DNA from: Halomonas elongata DSM 2581
GTDB lineage: Bacteria; Pseudomonadota; Gammaproteobacteria; Pseudomonadales; Halomonadaceae
Length of the DNA: 64,000 bases
Assembly (NCBI RefSeq): GCF_000196875.2
Contig: NC_014532.2
Location: 1,054,001 to 1,118,000 of the forward strand
Direction: 5' to 3'
Shown here: piece after piece, positions 43,014 to 53,971 of the stretch
Layout: each line of letters starts with the position of its first letter
Position numbering within the stretch: the first letter of the stretch is position 1
The notes under the pieces: model-generated
What the model was told of the DNA's origin: nothing
Databases searched by the model: none
The model's input: the letters and a program-made list of their open reading frames with translations, nothing else
Position numbers and translations under genes: made by a program

Positions 43014-43871
43014 ATGTCAGACGCGAGTACAGGTTCATTGTACGTGGTTGCCACGCCGATTGGGAATCTGGAGGACCTGAGCCCGCGAGCCGCCCGGGTG
43101 CTGGGCGAGGTGGCGCTGGTGGCCGCCGAGGATACCCGGCATACGTCACGCTTGTTGCGGCATCTGGGCATTGCGCCGGCCGTTGTGTCCTTGCACGAGC
43201 ATAACGAAGCCGGGCGGGTCGAGCAGATCGACGCGCGCCTGGCGGCCGGCGAGGACGTGGCCCTGGTCAGCGATGCTGGCACGCCACTGATCAGTGATCC
43301 GGGGTTCGTGCTGGTGCGCGAGTTGCGGGCCCGGGGGCGTCGCGTGACACCGGTGCCGGGGGCGTGCGCCCTGGTGGCGGCGCTCTCGGCGGCCGGCCTG
43401 GCCACCGACCGTTTCCTGTTCAACGGTTTTCTGCCGGCCAAGGGAGGCGCCCGGCGTGCCCGACTGGAGGCGCTGGTCGAGCGTGAGGAGAGCCTGGTGT
43501 TCTACGAGTCGCCGCATCGCATCGAAGCCACGCTCGCCGATCTATCGACGGTTTTCGGCGAACGGAGACTGGTCCTGGCGAGGGAACTGACCAAGACCTT
43601 CGAGACGTTCCTCGACGGCAGTGCCGATGAGCTGATCGCCCGCCTGGAAGCGGATCCCGACCAGGCGCGTGGCGAATTCGTGGTGATGGTGGAGGGCGCC
43701 GCGCCACGGGAGGTCGGCGAGACCGCCACGCTCGAGGCCGATGCCCTGCTGGCGTCGCTGCTGGCCGAAGGGGTCGGCGTCAAGCAGGCGGCCGGTGCCG
43801 CGGCGCGCTTGCTGGGTGGTGCCAAGAAAACCTGGTATGCCCGGGCACAGCAGCTCAAGGACGGGGATTGA
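43014..43871 (+). CDS. rsmI: 16S rRNA (cytidine-1402-2'-O)-methyltransferase RsmI
   Basis: RsmI 2'-O-methylates C1402 of 16S rRNA in the P site, together with RsmH (N4), whose gene is nearby. The 285-residue protein has the tetrapyrrole-methylase fold motifs LYVVATPIGNLEDLSPRA, VALVAAEDTRHTSRLLRHLGI, VALVSDAGTPLISDPGFVLVRELR and FNGFLPAKGGARRARLEAL. ATG at 43014 was chosen by homology. Its stop codon lies inside the -35 box of rnpB. Confidence 0.96.
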   Translation: MSDASTGSLYVVATPIGNLEDLSPRAARVLGEVALVAAEDTRHTSRLLRHLGIAPAVVSLHEHNEAGRVEQIDARLAAGEDVALVSDAGTPLISDPGFVLVRELRARGRRVTPVPGACALVAALSAAGLATDRFLFNGFLPAKGGARRARLEALVEREESLVFYESPHRIEATLADLSTVFGERRLVLARELTKTFETFLDGSADELIARLEADPDQARGEFVVMVEGAAPREVGETATLEADALLASLLAEGVGVKQAAGAAARLLGGAKKTWYARAQQLKDGD

Positions 43872-43896
43872 GGGGGTGTCGCGGCACTGGTATGCT
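43868..43896 (+). promoter_or_regulatory. rnpB promoter overlapping the rsmI stop
   Basis: TTGAGG (43868-43873) and TATGCT (43891-43896) are exactly 17 bp apart, and the predicted start, seven bases after the -10, coincides with the first base of the RNase P RNA stem at 43904. The rsmI TGA (43869-43871) is part of the -35 hexamer. Confidence 0.7.
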
Positions 43897-43903
43897 TGCC
43901 TCC

Positions 43904-44264
<361 letters not shown>

Positions 44265-44333
44265 TCCGAATTCCGCTATCGTTCATGATGATGCCGTCAC
44301 GCACGGTCCCTCCCTGTCCGCCACGAGAACCGC

Positions 44334-45290
44334 ATGTCGTCACCCGCTTCCGAACAACCCTCCCGCGGATTTCGCCATGCCAGCGTATTGCTCGATGGCG
44401 CGGTCGAGACCCTGGTTCATGATCCGTCGGGCCGTTATCTGGACGGCACCTTCGGGCGTGGCGGGCACTCCCGCGCCATTCTGGAGCGTCTTTCGCCCCA
44501 GGGGCGTCTGCTGGCCATCGATCGCGATCCGCAGGCCATCCAGGAAGCGGCCGCCATCGAGGACGCGCGGTTTGCCTTCGAGCGCGGGGATTTCGCGCGC
44601 CTCGGCGACTTCGCCCGGGCGCATGATCTGCATGGCAAGCTCGACGGTATCCTGCTCGATGTCGGGGTCTCCTCGCCGCAGCTCGATGATCCCGAACGGG
44701 GCTTCAGCTTCCTGCGCGATGGCCCGCTGGACATGCGCATGGATCCGGAGCACGGCGAGAGCGCGGCGGCCTGGATCGCCCGTGCTGACGAAGGCGAGAT
44801 TGCCCGCGTCTTCAAGACCTACGGCGAGGAGCGTTTCGCACGGCGCCTGGCGCGTGCCATCGTGGCGCGGCGCGGTGAGCGAGCCTTCACTCGCACCGCG
44901 GATCTCGCCGAGGTGATCAAGGCCGCGCATCCCGCCTGGGAAAAGGGAAAGCATCCGGCGACCCGGGCCTTCCAGGCGTTGCGCATCCAGGTCAACGGCG
45001 AACTCGAGCAACTCGATCTCGCTCTCGAGGCAGCTCTCGAGGCGTTGGCGCCGGGCGGCCATCTGGTGGTGATCAGCTTCCATTCGCTGGAGGACCGTCG
45101 CGTCAAGCGCTTCATTCGCGATCACGTCCGGGGAGATACTCATCTACCACGCGGGATACCGCTGCGTGATGACCAGATCCAGCGTCGTCTCGAGGCGCTG
45201 GGCAAGGCGCGCCGCCCCACCAGCGAAGAAGTCGAGGACAATCCCCGTGCCCGCAGTGCCGTGATGCGTGCGGCGCGTAAACGCTATTGA
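44334..45290 (+). CDS. rsmH: 16S rRNA (cytosine-1402-N4)-methyltransferase RsmH
   Basis: RsmH (MraW) N4-methylates C1402 of 16S rRNA. The 318-residue protein begins [41 protein letters not shown], containing the SAM-binding motif, and has [32 protein letters not shown] and the C-terminal [19 protein letters not shown]. It is the first gene of the division/cell-wall cluster here; mraZ, which usually precedes it, is missing. Confidence 0.96.
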   Translation: MSSPASEQPSRGFRHASVLLDGAVETLVHDPSGRYLDGTFGRGGHSRAILERLSPQGRLLAIDRDPQAIQEAAAIEDARFAFERGDFARLGDFARAHDLHGKLDGILLDVGVSSPQLDDPERGFSFLRDGPLDMRMDPEHGESAAAWIARADEGEIARVFKTYGEERFARRLARAIVARRGERAFTRTADLAEVIKAAHPAWEKGKHPATRAFQALRIQVNGELEQLDLALEAALEALAPGGHLVVISFHSLEDRRVKRFIRDHVRGDTHLPRGIPLRDDQIQRRLEALGKARRPTSEEVEDNPRARSAVMRAARKRY

Positions 45291-45300
45291 AGGGAGTGAC

Positions 45301-45633
45301 ATGGCTCAGGGACGCAATGCCTCCACGACATCGGGCTTCGGCTGGCCGGTCGAGCGGCCACGGCCGACCCTCATGCTGCTGCTCAACGGCGTGTTGCTGG
45401 CGCTGTGCCTGGTCTCGTCGCTGGCGGTGATCGCCACCAGCCATGAGATCCGCGAGCGCTATGCGCGCCTCCAGCAGCTCGAGAACGAGCAGCAGCAGTT
45501 GCAGACCGAATGGGGGCAGCTGTTGCTGGAAGAGAGTGCCTGGTCGTCGCCGTCGCGAATCGAGCGACTGGCCTCGCAGCGCCTGGAAATGCGCCTGCCC
45601 GATGTCGACGAGGTGGAGGTGATCCAGCCATGA
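45301..45633 (+). CDS. ftsL: Cell-division protein FtsL
   Basis: FtsL is a small bitopic divisome protein that forms a coiled-coil trimer with FtsB and FtsQ and signals to FtsWI. The 110-residue product has one membrane helix near residues 25-45 (LMLLLNGVLLALCLVSSLAVIA) followed by a periplasmic leucine-zipper-like segment (RERYARLQQLENEQQQLQTEWGQLLLEESAW). Its stop overlaps the ftsI start by four bases. Sequence conservation is low; position and topology make the call. Confidence 0.92.
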   Translation: MAQGRNASTTSGFGWPVERPRPTLMLLLNGVLLALCLVSSLAVIATSHEIRERYARLQQLENEQQQLQTEWGQLLLEESAWSSPSRIERLASQRLEMRLPDVDEVEVIQP

Positions 45634-47351
45634 GCCGAGATGCACCGAACGGCGTCACGCCGCGCCGTCCTCCGCCCATGGCCCCGATGGGGCGTGCACG
45701 CTATATCGTGATCATGACGCTGGTGCTCGTCGGCCTGGGACTGCTGGTGGGACGCATCGTCGATCTGCATGTCTTCGATCATTCCTTCCTGCAGGGCCAG
45801 GGCGATGCCCGCACCCTGCGCGTCGACGAGATCCCCGCCCACCGTGGCATGATCACCGACCGTCATGGCGATCCGCTGGCCATCTCGACGCCCGTGGTGA
45901 CCCTGTGGGCCAATCCCCAGGATCTGCCCGACGATGGTATTCAGCGCCTGCGACTGGCCCAGGCGCTCGGCCAGGACCTCGATGCGCTCGATGCACGCAT
46001 CGAACGTTACGCCGATCGCGAATTCATGTACCTGCAGCGTCGCATGACGCCGGCCGAGGCCCAGGAGGTTCTCGATCTCCACGTGCCCGGCGTGCATGCG
46101 CGCCGGGAATACAAGCGCTATTACCCGGCCGGGGAAGTGACCGCCCAACTGCTTGGCGTGACCAACATCGACGATCAGGGCCAGGAGGGGCTCGAACTGG
46201 CCTACCAGCCCTACCTCGCCGGGGTGCCGGGCAAGCGTCGGGTGCTCAAGGATCGTCGTGGGCGCCTGGTGCGCGACCTCGAGGTGCTCGAGGATGCCCA
46301 GCCCGGCGGCGATTTGACGCTGTCCATCGACCAGAGCCTGCAATACATGGCCTATCGCGAGCTCAAGAAGGCGGTCGATGAGAACGAGGCCGATGGCGGC
46401 ACCCTGGTGATGCTCGACGCCGATACCGGCGAAGTCCTGGCGATGGCCAACCAGCCATCCTACAACCCCAACAATCGTGCCGGCCTCGACCCGGAGGGGT
46501 TGCGCAATCAGGCCATCGTCGATGTCTTCGAGCCGGGGTCGGTGATGAAGCCACTGGCCATGTCGGCGTTGCTGGAAACCGGCAAGTTTCCGCCCGATAC
46601 CGTCGTCGATACCTCGCCGGGCTGGATGGTGATCGACGGTTATACCATTCGGGATGTCTCCAACAACGGCAAGCTGTCCCTGGCCGGTATCCTGCGCAAG
46701 TCATCCAACATCGGCATGTCCAAGCTGACGCTTCAGCTCGACGAGCCCAGGGTGCCCCAGCGTTATCGGGCGCTTGGCTTCGACCGTGCTCCGGGCACCG
46801 GTTTTCCCGGTGAGGCCACGGGCAGCGTTCCTTCGCCGCAGGTCTGGTCCAGCAGCCAATGGGCGGCACTTTCCTATGGATATGGTCTGTCGGTGTCGGC
46901 GTTGCAATTGGCCAGCGCCTATACGGCCATCGCCAATCATGGGCGACGCTTGCCCCCGTCGTTGCTGCGCTTGTCCAAGACGCCCAAGGGCGAACCGGTC
47001 ATCGAGCCCGCGGTTGCCGATCGCGTGCTCGGCATGATGGACGAAGTCGTGGCGCCCGGTACCGGAGCGCGCCGTGGCATGGTGCCGGGCTATAGTGTGG
47101 CGGGCAAGACGGGCACGGTGCGCAAGACCGGCAGCGGCGGCTACCAGGAACGTACCTATCGCGCCCTGTTCGTCGGCATCGCGCCCGTCTCCGATCCGCG
47201 TATCATCGCCGTGGTGATGATCGACCATCCCCGTGGTGACGCCTATTATGGCGGGGCCATCGCCGCGCCGGTCTTTTCCCGCGTGGCCGGTAATGCCCTG
47301 CGTCTGCTGGATGTTCCACCCGACCGACCGAGCCAGGACGACGATGCTTGA
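45630..47351 (+). CDS. ftsI: Septal peptidoglycan transpeptidase FtsI (PBP3)
   Basis: FtsI is the class B PBP that crosslinks septal peptidoglycan with FtsW. The 573-residue protein has an N-terminal membrane helix (YIVIMTLVLVGLGLLVGRIVDLHVF), the pedestal region with RGMITDRHGDPLAIS, and the transpeptidase domain with SVMK (Ser304), SSN (KSSNIGMSK) and KTGT (Lys493, GKTGTVRKTG). The start overlaps ftsL (ATGA). murE follows after 30 bp. Confidence 0.97.
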   Translation: MSRDAPNGVTPRRPPPMAPMGRARYIVIMTLVLVGLGLLVGRIVDLHVFDHSFLQGQGDARTLRVDEIPAHRGMITDRHGDPLAISTPVVTLWANPQDLPDDGIQRLRLAQALGQDLDALDARIERYADREFMYLQRRMTPAEAQEVLDLHVPGVHARREYKRYYPAGEVTAQLLGVTNIDDQGQEGLELAYQPYLAGVPGKRRVLKDRRGRLVRDLEVLEDAQPGGDLTLSIDQSLQYMAYRELKKAVDENEADGGTLVMLDADTGEVLAMANQPSYNPNNRAGLDPEGLRNQAIVDVFEPGSVMKPLAMSALLETGKFPPDTVVDTSPGWMVIDGYTIRDVSNNGKLSLAGILRKSSNIGMSKLTLQLDEPRVPQRYRALGFDRAPGTGFPGEATGSVPSPQVWSSSQWAALSYGYGLSVSALQLASAYTAIANHGRRLPPSLLRLSKTPKGEPVIEPAVADRVLGMMDEVVAPGTGARRGMVPGYSVAGKTGTVRKTGSGGYQERTYRALFVGIAPVSDPRIIAVVMIDHPRGDAYYGGAIAAPVFSRVAGNALRLLDVPPDRPSQDDDA

Positions 47352-47381
47352 TTCTTCCACTCCGACCGATGCGAGGCCGGC

Positions 47382-48893
47382 ATGCACGTGAACTCATCGC
47401 GACTGATGGCGGCACTGGCGAGCCAGTGGCCGGAGCACTCCGCCGCGCTGGAAGCGCTCGGGCTCACCGGCGACGTCGCCCTCCATCTGGATAGCCGGGA
47501 ACTGGCCGAGGGCGATGTCTTCCTGGCGGTGCCCGGCGTGAGCGTCGATGGGCGCGACTTCATCGACCAGGCCCTGGAGGCCGGTGTCGCCGCGGTGCTG
47601 GCGCATGCCGAGCCGGGCGGGTCCGCCTCTGCCGATGCCAGGGTGATCCATCTCGAGGGATTGGCCGGGCAACTCGGCGAGCTCGGGCGGTCGTTGTTCG
47701 AGGTACCGGCATCGCTGGAGCTGATCGGCGTCACCGGGACCAATGGCAAGAGTTCGGTGACGCACTATATCGCCGCGCTGAGTCGTCTCCTGGGGCGCGA
47801 TGCCGGCATGGTCGGCACCCTGGGACATGGGCGTCCCGGCGCGCTGCGCGAGGGCCGCTTGACCACGCCGGGGCCGCTGGCGCTGCAGTCGGCCCTGGGC
47901 GAGCTGGCCGCCGAAGGCGTCGAACGCGTGGCTCTGGAGGCCTCGTCCCATGCCCTGGAGCAGGAGCGGCTCGCGGGATGCCGGCTGACGACCGCCGTCT
48001 TCACCAACCTGAGCCGCGATCACCTCGACTACCACGGCAGCATGGCCGCCTATGCGGCCGCCAAGGCCAGGCTGTTCCGGCGCCCCGAGCTGCGCCTGGC
48101 GGTGGTCAATGGCGACGATCCCCTGGCGCGCCTGATGCTGGCCGGTCTGCCTGCCGGCGTGCGCGTGCTGGCGGTCGGCGATGACGAGGCGGTCACGCTG
48201 CGTGTAGTGGGCGTCGAACCCCTGCCGCAGGGGCAGCGCGCTGTCATCGCCACGCCGGAAGGGGAGCGGGTGCTGGAAATCGCTCTCATGGGCGGATTCA
48301 ACCTGACCAATGTACTGCTGGCCATCGCGACCCTCCATGGCCTGGGCGAGGACCTCGAAGCGCTGTTCGCCGCCGCTGCCGAATTGGCGCCGGTGCCGGG
48401 CCGCATGCAGGTGCTGGGCGATGCCAGGGGACCGACGGTGGTGATCGACTATGCCCATACGCCGGATGCCCTGGAGAATGCCCTGCAGGCACTGAGGGCG
48501 CACCTGCCGGATCAGGGCCGCCTGTGGTGCCTGTTCGGCTGTGGCGGTGATCGGGATGCGGGCAAGCGTCCCCTGATGGCCGCTGCCGCCGAAAGATACT
48601 CGGACGTGCCGGTGATCACCGACGACAATCCGCGCAGCGAGGCGGCGGCGGCGATCCGCGAGCAGATTCTGGCCGGCCTGAGCGAGAGCGCGCGTCGCTC
48701 GGCCCGGGTCCTGGGCGGTCGGGCCGCAGCCATCCGCGAGACCATCGCCGAGGTCGATGCCGAGGATGTGATCCTGATCGCCGGCAAGGGCCACGAGACC
48801 TATCAGGAGATCGAGGGCGTGCGCCATCCGTTTTCCGATCTCGATGAGGCGCAGGCCGCACTGGCCGAGCGACACGGGGAGGCGCCGCGATGA
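47382..48893 (+). CDS. murE: UDP-MurNAc-L-Ala-D-Glu: meso-diaminopimelate ligase
   Basis: MurE adds the third residue of the peptidoglycan stem peptide. The 503-residue Mur ligase has the ATP loop GVTGTNGKSSVTHY (residues 117-130), the carbamoyl-lysine region, HTPDALENALQAL, and the DNPR motif (VITDDNPRSEAAAAIR), which specifies meso-diaminopimelate over lysine. The stop overlaps the murF start by four bases. Confidence 0.96.
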   Translation: MHVNSSRLMAALASQWPEHSAALEALGLTGDVALHLDSRELAEGDVFLAVPGVSVDGRDFIDQALEAGVAAVLAHAEPGGSASADARVIHLEGLAGQLGELGRSLFEVPASLELIGVTGTNGKSSVTHYIAALSRLLGRDAGMVGTLGHGRPGALREGRLTTPGPLALQSALGELAAEGVERVALEASSHALEQERLAGCRLTTAVFTNLSRDHLDYHGSMAAYAAAKARLFRRPELRLAVVNGDDPLARLMLAGLPAGVRVLAVGDDEAVTLRVVGVEPLPQGQRAVIATPEGERVLEIALMGGFNLTNVLLAIATLHGLGEDLEALFAAAAELAPVPGRMQVLGDARGPTVVIDYAHTPDALENALQALRAHLPDQGRLWCLFGCGGDRDAGKRPLMAAAAERYSDVPVITDDNPRSEAAAAIREQILAGLSESARRSARVLGGRAAAIRETIAEVDAEDVILIAGKGHETYQEIEGVRHPFSDLDEAQAALAERHGEAPR

Positions 48894-50257
48894 GCGCTGT
48901 TGGTCTAGATTCCCTCGGGGCGGTGGCCCGGGCGCTGGGTGAGTCGCCGCCGGATACCGAAGTGGCCTTGACATCGATCACCACCGATACGCGCCGTCTG
49001 GGTCCGGGGGCGCTGTTCGTGGCGCTCGTCGGCGAGCGCTTTGATGCCCACGACTTCATTGCCCAGGCGCGGGAGGCCGGGGCGGCGGCAGCGCTGGTCG
49101 AGCGACGCCAGGACGATCCCTTGCCGCAACTGGAAGTCGCCGATACCCGGCTGGCGCTCGGGTTGCTGGGGCGGGCTCGGCGCCTGGCCTGGGGCGGTCC
49201 GCTGGTGGCCGTGACCGGCAACAGCGGCAAGACGACCGTCAAGCAGATGCTGGCGACCATTCTGTCGCGATCCGGCGCGACCCTGGCCACCCGGGGCAAT
49301 CTCAACAACGATTTCGGCGCGCCCATGACGCTGCTCGAACTGGACGGCGAGCACCGCCGGGCGGTGGTGGAGCTGGGTGCCAATCATCTGGGCGAGATCG
49401 CCTGGACGGCCTCGCTGGCCATGCCCGACGTGGCGGTGATCACCAATGTGACCGGTGCCCATGTCGGCGAGTTCGGCGGCATGGGGCGGATTGCCCAGGC
49501 CAAGGGCGAGATCCTGGGCGGGCTGTCCCGCGATGGCGTGGCGGTTCTCAACCGCGACGACCGCTACTTCAGGTTCTGGGCGAGCCAGGCGGGATCCCGG
49601 GAAGTGCTCGACTTCGGTCTGGAGGACGAGGGGCGTCTGCGCGCCGAGACACTGGTCTGCGATGAGTTCGGGCGCTATGCTTTCACGCTGTCTTTCGATG
49701 GTCGCGAGCTGGGGCGTGTGCAATTGGCGCTGATGGGGCGGCACAATGTCGCCAATGCCCTGGCCGCGGCGGCGGCGGCCCTGGCCCTGCGAGCCGACCC
49801 GGCGGACGTGCTGGCCGGGCTGGAAGAGGTCGAACCGGTGGCCGGCCGGCTTGGCGTGTTTGCCGGACGCAATGGCGCGCGCCTGCTGGACGACACCTAC
49901 AATGCCAATCCCGGTGCCGTGAAGGCGGCGCTGGAGACCCTGGCAACGTTGCCGGCGCCCCGCTGGTGCCTGTTGGGGGCCATGGGGGAGCTTGGCGAGG
50001 CGTCCGCGCACTGGCATGCCGAAGTCGGGCATCACGCGCGGACGCTGGGAATCGATTTTCTCGGTACTCTCGGCGAGGCGGCGCGGCCGGCCAGCCGTGC
50101 CTTCGGTGAAGGAGGGTACCATTTCGACGATAGAGAGGCGCTGACGCGCCATGTTCTCCACCATCTGCCGCCGGGGGCCAGCGTGCTGGTCAAGGGGTCG
50201 CGCAGTGCCGGAATGGAACACGTGGTGACCGCGCTGCGCTCGGATGCATCAAGGTAA
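48890..50257 (+). CDS. murF: UDP-MurNAc-tripeptide D-Ala-D-Ala ligase
   Basis: MurF attaches D-Ala-D-Ala to complete the UDP-MurNAc-pentapeptide. The 455-residue protein has the P-loop [33 protein letters not shown], the ATP-binding [18 protein letters not shown] region and [19 protein letters not shown] near residue 330. ATG at 48890 overlaps murE. mraY follows after 8 bp. Confidence 0.96.
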   Translation: MSAVGLDSLGAVARALGESPPDTEVALTSITTDTRRLGPGALFVALVGERFDAHDFIAQAREAGAAAALVERRQDDPLPQLEVADTRLALGLLGRARRLAWGGPLVAVTGNSGKTTVKQMLATILSRSGATLATRGNLNNDFGAPMTLLELDGEHRRAVVELGANHLGEIAWTASLAMPDVAVITNVTGAHVGEFGGMGRIAQAKGEILGGLSRDGVAVLNRDDRYFRFWASQAGSREVLDFGLEDEGRLRAETLVCDEFGRYAFTLSFDGRELGRVQLALMGRHNVANALAAAAAALALRADPADVLAGLEEVEPVAGRLGVFAGRNGARLLDDTYNANPGAVKAALETLATLPAPRWCLLGAMGELGEASAHWHAEVGHHARTLGIDFLGTLGEAARPASRAFGEGGYHFDDREALTRHVLHHLPPGASVLVKGSRSAGMEHVVTALRSDASR

Positions 50258-50265
50258 CGCATTAC

Positions 50266-51348
50266 ATGCTGCTTTTTCTGGCTGACTTCCTGGCGCAATT
50301 CCAGAGCGCCTTCAACGTATTCAATTATCTGACCCTGCGGATGATCCTGGGGACCCTGACGGCCCTGATCCTGTGCCTCTGGCTGGGACCGGTGGTGATC
50401 CGGCGCCTGGTGGAGCGCCAGATCGGCCAGGCCGTGCGCGACGATGGTCCGCAGTCGCACCTGTCCAAGGCCGGCACGCCGACCATGGGCGGCGCGATGA
50501 TCCTCATGGCCATCGCCGTCAGTACCCTGCTGTGGGGGGATCTCGCCAATCACTATGTGTGGATCGTGCTGGCGGTGACACTGGGCTTCGGCGCCATCGG
50601 CTGGGTCGACGACTACCGCAAGGTGGTGGAGAAGAATCCGCGCGGCCTGCCGGCCCGCTGGAAGTACTTCTGGCAGTCGGCGATCGGCCTGGCGGCAGCG
50701 GTCATTCTCTACGTCACCGCCGCCTCGCCGGTGGAAACGAGCCTGATCGTGCCGCTGTTCAAGGACTTCGTGCTGCCCCTGGGCGTCTTCTACGTCCTGC
50801 TCAGCTATCTGGTGATCGTCGGCAGCTCCAACGCGGTGAACCTCACCGACGGCCTCGACGGTCTGGCCATCATGCCCACCGTGCTGGTGGCCATGGGGCT
50901 TGCCGTGTTCGCCTACGCCAGCGGCAATGCGGTGTTCGCCGAATACCTCCAGATTCCGATGATTCCCGGCGCCGGCGAACTGGCGGTGTTCTGCGCCACC
51001 ATCGCCGGGGCGGGGCTGGGCTTTCTGTGGTTCAACACCTATCCGGCCCAGGTCTTCATGGGCGATGTGGGCGCCCTGGCCCTGGGGGCGGCGCTCGGCG
51101 TCGTGGCGGTCATCGTGCGCCAGGAGATCGTGCTGTTCATCATGGGCGGCATCTTCGTCATGGAAACCGTGTCGGTGATCCTGCAGGTGGGCTCCTACAA
51201 GCTGACCGGCCGGCGGATCTTCCGCATGGCACCGTTGCATCACCACTTCGAGCTCAAGGGGTGGCCGGAGCCGAGGGTCATCGTGCGGTTCTGGATCATC
51301 ACGGTCGTACTGGTGCTGCTGGGGCTGGCCACGCTGAAGATTCGTTGA
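50266..51348 (+). CDS. mraY: Phospho-N-acetylmuramoyl-pentapeptide transferase MraY
   Basis: MraY moves phospho-MurNAc-pentapeptide onto undecaprenyl phosphate to make lipid I at the inner membrane. The 360-residue polytopic protein (about ten helices) has [17 protein letters not shown], the catalytic [29 protein letters not shown] and the C-terminal [22 protein letters not shown]. It sits between murF and murD as in nearly all such clusters. Confidence 0.97.
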   Translation: MLLFLADFLAQFQSAFNVFNYLTLRMILGTLTALILCLWLGPVVIRRLVERQIGQAVRDDGPQSHLSKAGTPTMGGAMILMAIAVSTLLWGDLANHYVWIVLAVTLGFGAIGWVDDYRKVVEKNPRGLPARWKYFWQSAIGLAAAVILYVTAASPVETSLIVPLFKDFVLPLGVFYVLLSYLVIVGSSNAVNLTDGLDGLAIMPTVLVAMGLAVFAYASGNAVFAEYLQIPMIPGAGELAVFCATIAGAGLGFLWFNTYPAQVFMGDVGALALGAALGVVAVIVRQEIVLFIMGGIFVMETVSVILQVGSYKLTGRRIFRMAPLHHHFELKGWPEPRVIVRFWIITVVLVLLGLATLKIR

Positions 51349-51395
51349 GGTTCCCGCGCGGAGCCGGAAGTCGTCGTTCACGCGAGGAGCCGTTC

Positions 51396-52784
51396 ATGGT
51401 CAAGGTGCCCAAGGGAGTCACGCTGGTGGTCGGGCTCGGCGTCTCGGGACGAGCCATCTGCCGCCACCTGGAACGCCTGGGCCGGCGTTTCATGGTGGCC
51501 GATACCCGAGAGGCACCGCCGGGGCTCGATGCCTTCCGGGATGCCCATCCGGGGGTCGAGGTCCACTGCGGCTCGCTGGCCGGTATCGACATGCAGGAGG
51601 CGTACGAGGTGGTGCTCAGCCCGGGTGTGGATCCGCACCTGCCCGAGCTGGCCGCGCTGGAAGGGCGTGTCGGCGAGTCCGGCGATCCGCTGGTGGTGGG
51701 CGAGATGGCCCTGTTCAGGCGGGCCTGTCGAGCGCCCATCGCCGCCATCACCGGCGCCAATGCCAAGTCCACGGTGACCACCCTGCTGGGCGAGATGGCA
51801 GCCGAGGCGGGCTGGCGCGTGGCGGTGGGCGGCAATCTGGGAACCGCCGCCCTGGACCTGCTGGCCGACGCGCCCGACGCCGAACTCTATGTGCTGGAGG
51901 TCTCGAGCTTCCAGCTCGAGACCACGCCGCGGCTCGGTGCCACCACGGCGGCCTTTCTCAACCTCTCCGAGGATCATCTGGATCGTCACGGCGACATGGC
52001 CGGCTATCGTGCCGCCAAGCTTGGTATCTTCCGTGGCGCCGAGCATGGCGTGGTCAATGCCGAGGATCCCCAGACCTGGCCGGCATCGCCGTTGCCGGCA
52101 CTCGAGCGTTTTTCCACCCGGCCGCCCGAGCCGGGCGAATGGGGGATCGCCCCCCACGACGATGGCAACGGGCAGCGCGCCTGGCTGATGCACGGCAACA
52201 GCCCCTTGATGCCTGCCGAGTCCCTGCGCCTGCAGGGCTTGCATCATCAGGCCAATGCGCTGGCCGCTCTGGCCATGGGCCACCGACTGGGCTTGCCGTT
52301 GTCCGCCATGACGCGGGTACTGGAGCGTTTCGGTGGGTTGCCGCATCGCTGCGAATGGATCGCCGATCTCGACGGCGTGCGCTGGATCAACGACTCCAAG
52401 GGCACCAATGTGGGGGCGACCCTGGCGGCCATCGCCGGTATCGGGCCGACCCTGGAAGGACGCGTGATCCTGCTGGCGGGGGGCGTCGGCAAGGGGGCGG
52501 ATTTCACGCCGCTGGCCGCGCCGCTGCAGCGGTATGGCCGAGCGGCGATTCTGTTCGGGCGCGACGCGGACAAGCTCGAGAGCGCGCTCGAGGATGCCTT
52601 GCCCCGGCATCGGGTCGAGGATCTGTCGGCGGCCATGGAACGGGCCGCCGAGATCGCGGTGCCCGGTGACTGCGTGCTGCTGTCGCCGGCCTGTGCCAGC
52701 CTCGATCAATTTCCGAATTATCAAGCGCGTGGCGAGGCCTTTCGGCGGGCCGTCGAACGACGTGCGAGTCAGGAGGCTCCATGA
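51396..52784 (+). CDS. murD: UDP-N-acetylmuramoylalanine: D-glutamate ligase
   Basis: MurD adds D-glutamate to UDP-MurNAc-L-Ala. The 462-residue protein has a Rossmann-type UDP-binding N-terminus (VTLVVGLGVSGRAICRHL), the ATP loop ITGANAKSTVTTLLG with Ala-Lys-Ser in place of the common Gly-Lys-Ser/Thr, AFLNLSEDHLDRHG, and INDSKGTNVGATLAAI. The A-K-S variant is conservative and seen in other pseudomonad-type MurD proteins. ATG at 51396 follows CGAGGAGC. The end overlaps ftsW by four bases. Confidence 0.96.
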   Translation: MVKVPKGVTLVVGLGVSGRAICRHLERLGRRFMVADTREAPPGLDAFRDAHPGVEVHCGSLAGIDMQEAYEVVLSPGVDPHLPELAALEGRVGESGDPLVVGEMALFRRACRAPIAAITGANAKSTVTTLLGEMAAEAGWRVAVGGNLGTAALDLLADAPDAELYVLEVSSFQLETTPRLGATTAAFLNLSEDHLDRHGDMAGYRAAKLGIFRGAEHGVVNAEDPQTWPASPLPALERFSTRPPEPGEWGIAPHDDGNGQRAWLMHGNSPLMPAESLRLQGLHHQANALAALAMGHRLGLPLSAMTRVLERFGGLPHRCEWIADLDGVRWINDSKGTNVGATLAAIAGIGPTLEGRVILLAGGVGKGADFTPLAAPLQRYGRAAILFGRDADKLESALEDALPRHRVEDLSAAMERAAEIAVPGDCVLLSPACASLDQFPNYQARGEAFRRAVERRASQEAP

Positions 52785-53971
52785 GCCGCTTAGCCCGTTT
52801 GCGTGAACAACTGTCGACCCGGGATCACTTCTGCGATGGCTGGCTGCTGGTGGCCACGCTATCCCTGATGCTGATCGGCTGGGTCATGGTCACCTCCGCC
52901 TCCACGGAAGTCGCCACCAGTCTTACCGGCAACCCTTGGTACTTCAGCGTGCGTCATGGCGTCTTCGTGCTGTGTTCCATGGTGGTCGCCCTGCTGGTCT
53001 TGCGCATACCGATGGCCTGGTGGAAGGCCAACGGCCCCTTGCTGCTGCTCGTCGGCCTGGCCCTGCTGGCCCTGGTGCTGGTGGCGGGGCGCGAGGTCAA
53101 TGGAAGCCGGCGTTGGCTGTCGGTCCCCGGCATTCCCTTGAATCTGCAGGCGTCGGAGATCGCCAAGCTGTGCCTGATCGTCTATCTGGCGGGCTATCTG
53201 GAGCGTTTCCTCCCCCAGGTGCGTCGTCACTGGGGCGCCTTTCTCCGCCCGCTGATGGTCATGGCGGTCATGGGCGTCCTGCTGATCTTCGAGCCGGATT
53301 ATGGCGCGGTGGTGGTCATGACGGGATGCGTCATGGGCATGCTGCTGATGGCGGGGGCGCCCTGGGGACGCTTCTTGCTGTTGATGGGACTGGTGGCAGC
53401 GCTGGGTGCCGCGCTGGCCATCGCCGAACCCTATCGGATGGCGCGTCTGACCAGCTTCGTCGACCCCTGGGCCGATCAGTTCGCCAGCGGCTATCAGTTG
53501 ACCCAGGCGTTGATCGCCTTCGGGCGCGGGGAATGGTTCGGTACCGGGCTCGGCAACAGCGTTCAGAAGCTGTTCTACCTGCCCGAGGCCCATACCGACT
53601 TCGTGTTCGCCGTGCTGGCCGAGGAACTGGGCATGATCGGCGCCGTCGCCGTGATCGGACTGTTTGCCTTGCTGGTCTGGCGCGCCATGGCGGTGGGCCG
53701 GCGCGCTGAACTGGCCAAGCGGCCCTTTGCGGCCTATCTCTGTTATGGCATCGCCCTGGTGATCGGAGCCCAGGCGTTCATCAACATCGCGGTGAGTACC
53801 GGGATGTTGCCGACCAAGGGGTTGACGTTGCCGCTGCTCAGTTACGGCGGCTCGAGCCTGGTGATAAGTGCCGTGATGGTCGGCATGCTGCTGAGGGTCG
53901 ACATCGAGACGAGGCAGGCCAGGCGACGCGAACAACCCGCTGCGCCAAGGACAGGAGAGGCCCGATCATGA
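52781..53971 (+). CDS. ftsW: Septal peptidoglycan glycosyltransferase FtsW
   Basis: FtsW is the SEDS-family polymerase of septal glycan strands, working with FtsI. The 396-residue protein has about ten membrane helices and SEDS motifs: NGSRRWLSVPGIPLNLQASEIAKL near residue 110, a loop with GYQLTQALIAFGRGEWFGTGLGNSVQKLFYLPEAHTDFVFAVLAEELG, and TKGLTLPLLSYGGSSLVI. The call FtsW rather than RodA follows from its place between murD and murG. Confidence 0.96.
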   Translation: MSRLARLREQLSTRDHFCDGWLLVATLSLMLIGWVMVTSASTEVATSLTGNPWYFSVRHGVFVLCSMVVALLVLRIPMAWWKANGPLLLLVGLALLALVLVAGREVNGSRRWLSVPGIPLNLQASEIAKLCLIVYLAGYLERFLPQVRRHWGAFLRPLMVMAVMGVLLIFEPDYGAVVVMTGCVMGMLLMAGAPWGRFLLLMGLVAALGAALAIAEPYRMARLTSFVDPWADQFASGYQLTQALIAFGRGEWFGTGLGNSVQKLFYLPEAHTDFVFAVLAEELGMIGAVAVIGLFALLVWRAMAVGRRAELAKRPFAAYLCYGIALVIGAQAFINIAVSTGMLPTKGLTLPLLSYGGSSLVISAVMVGMLLRVDIETRQARRREQPAAPRTGEARS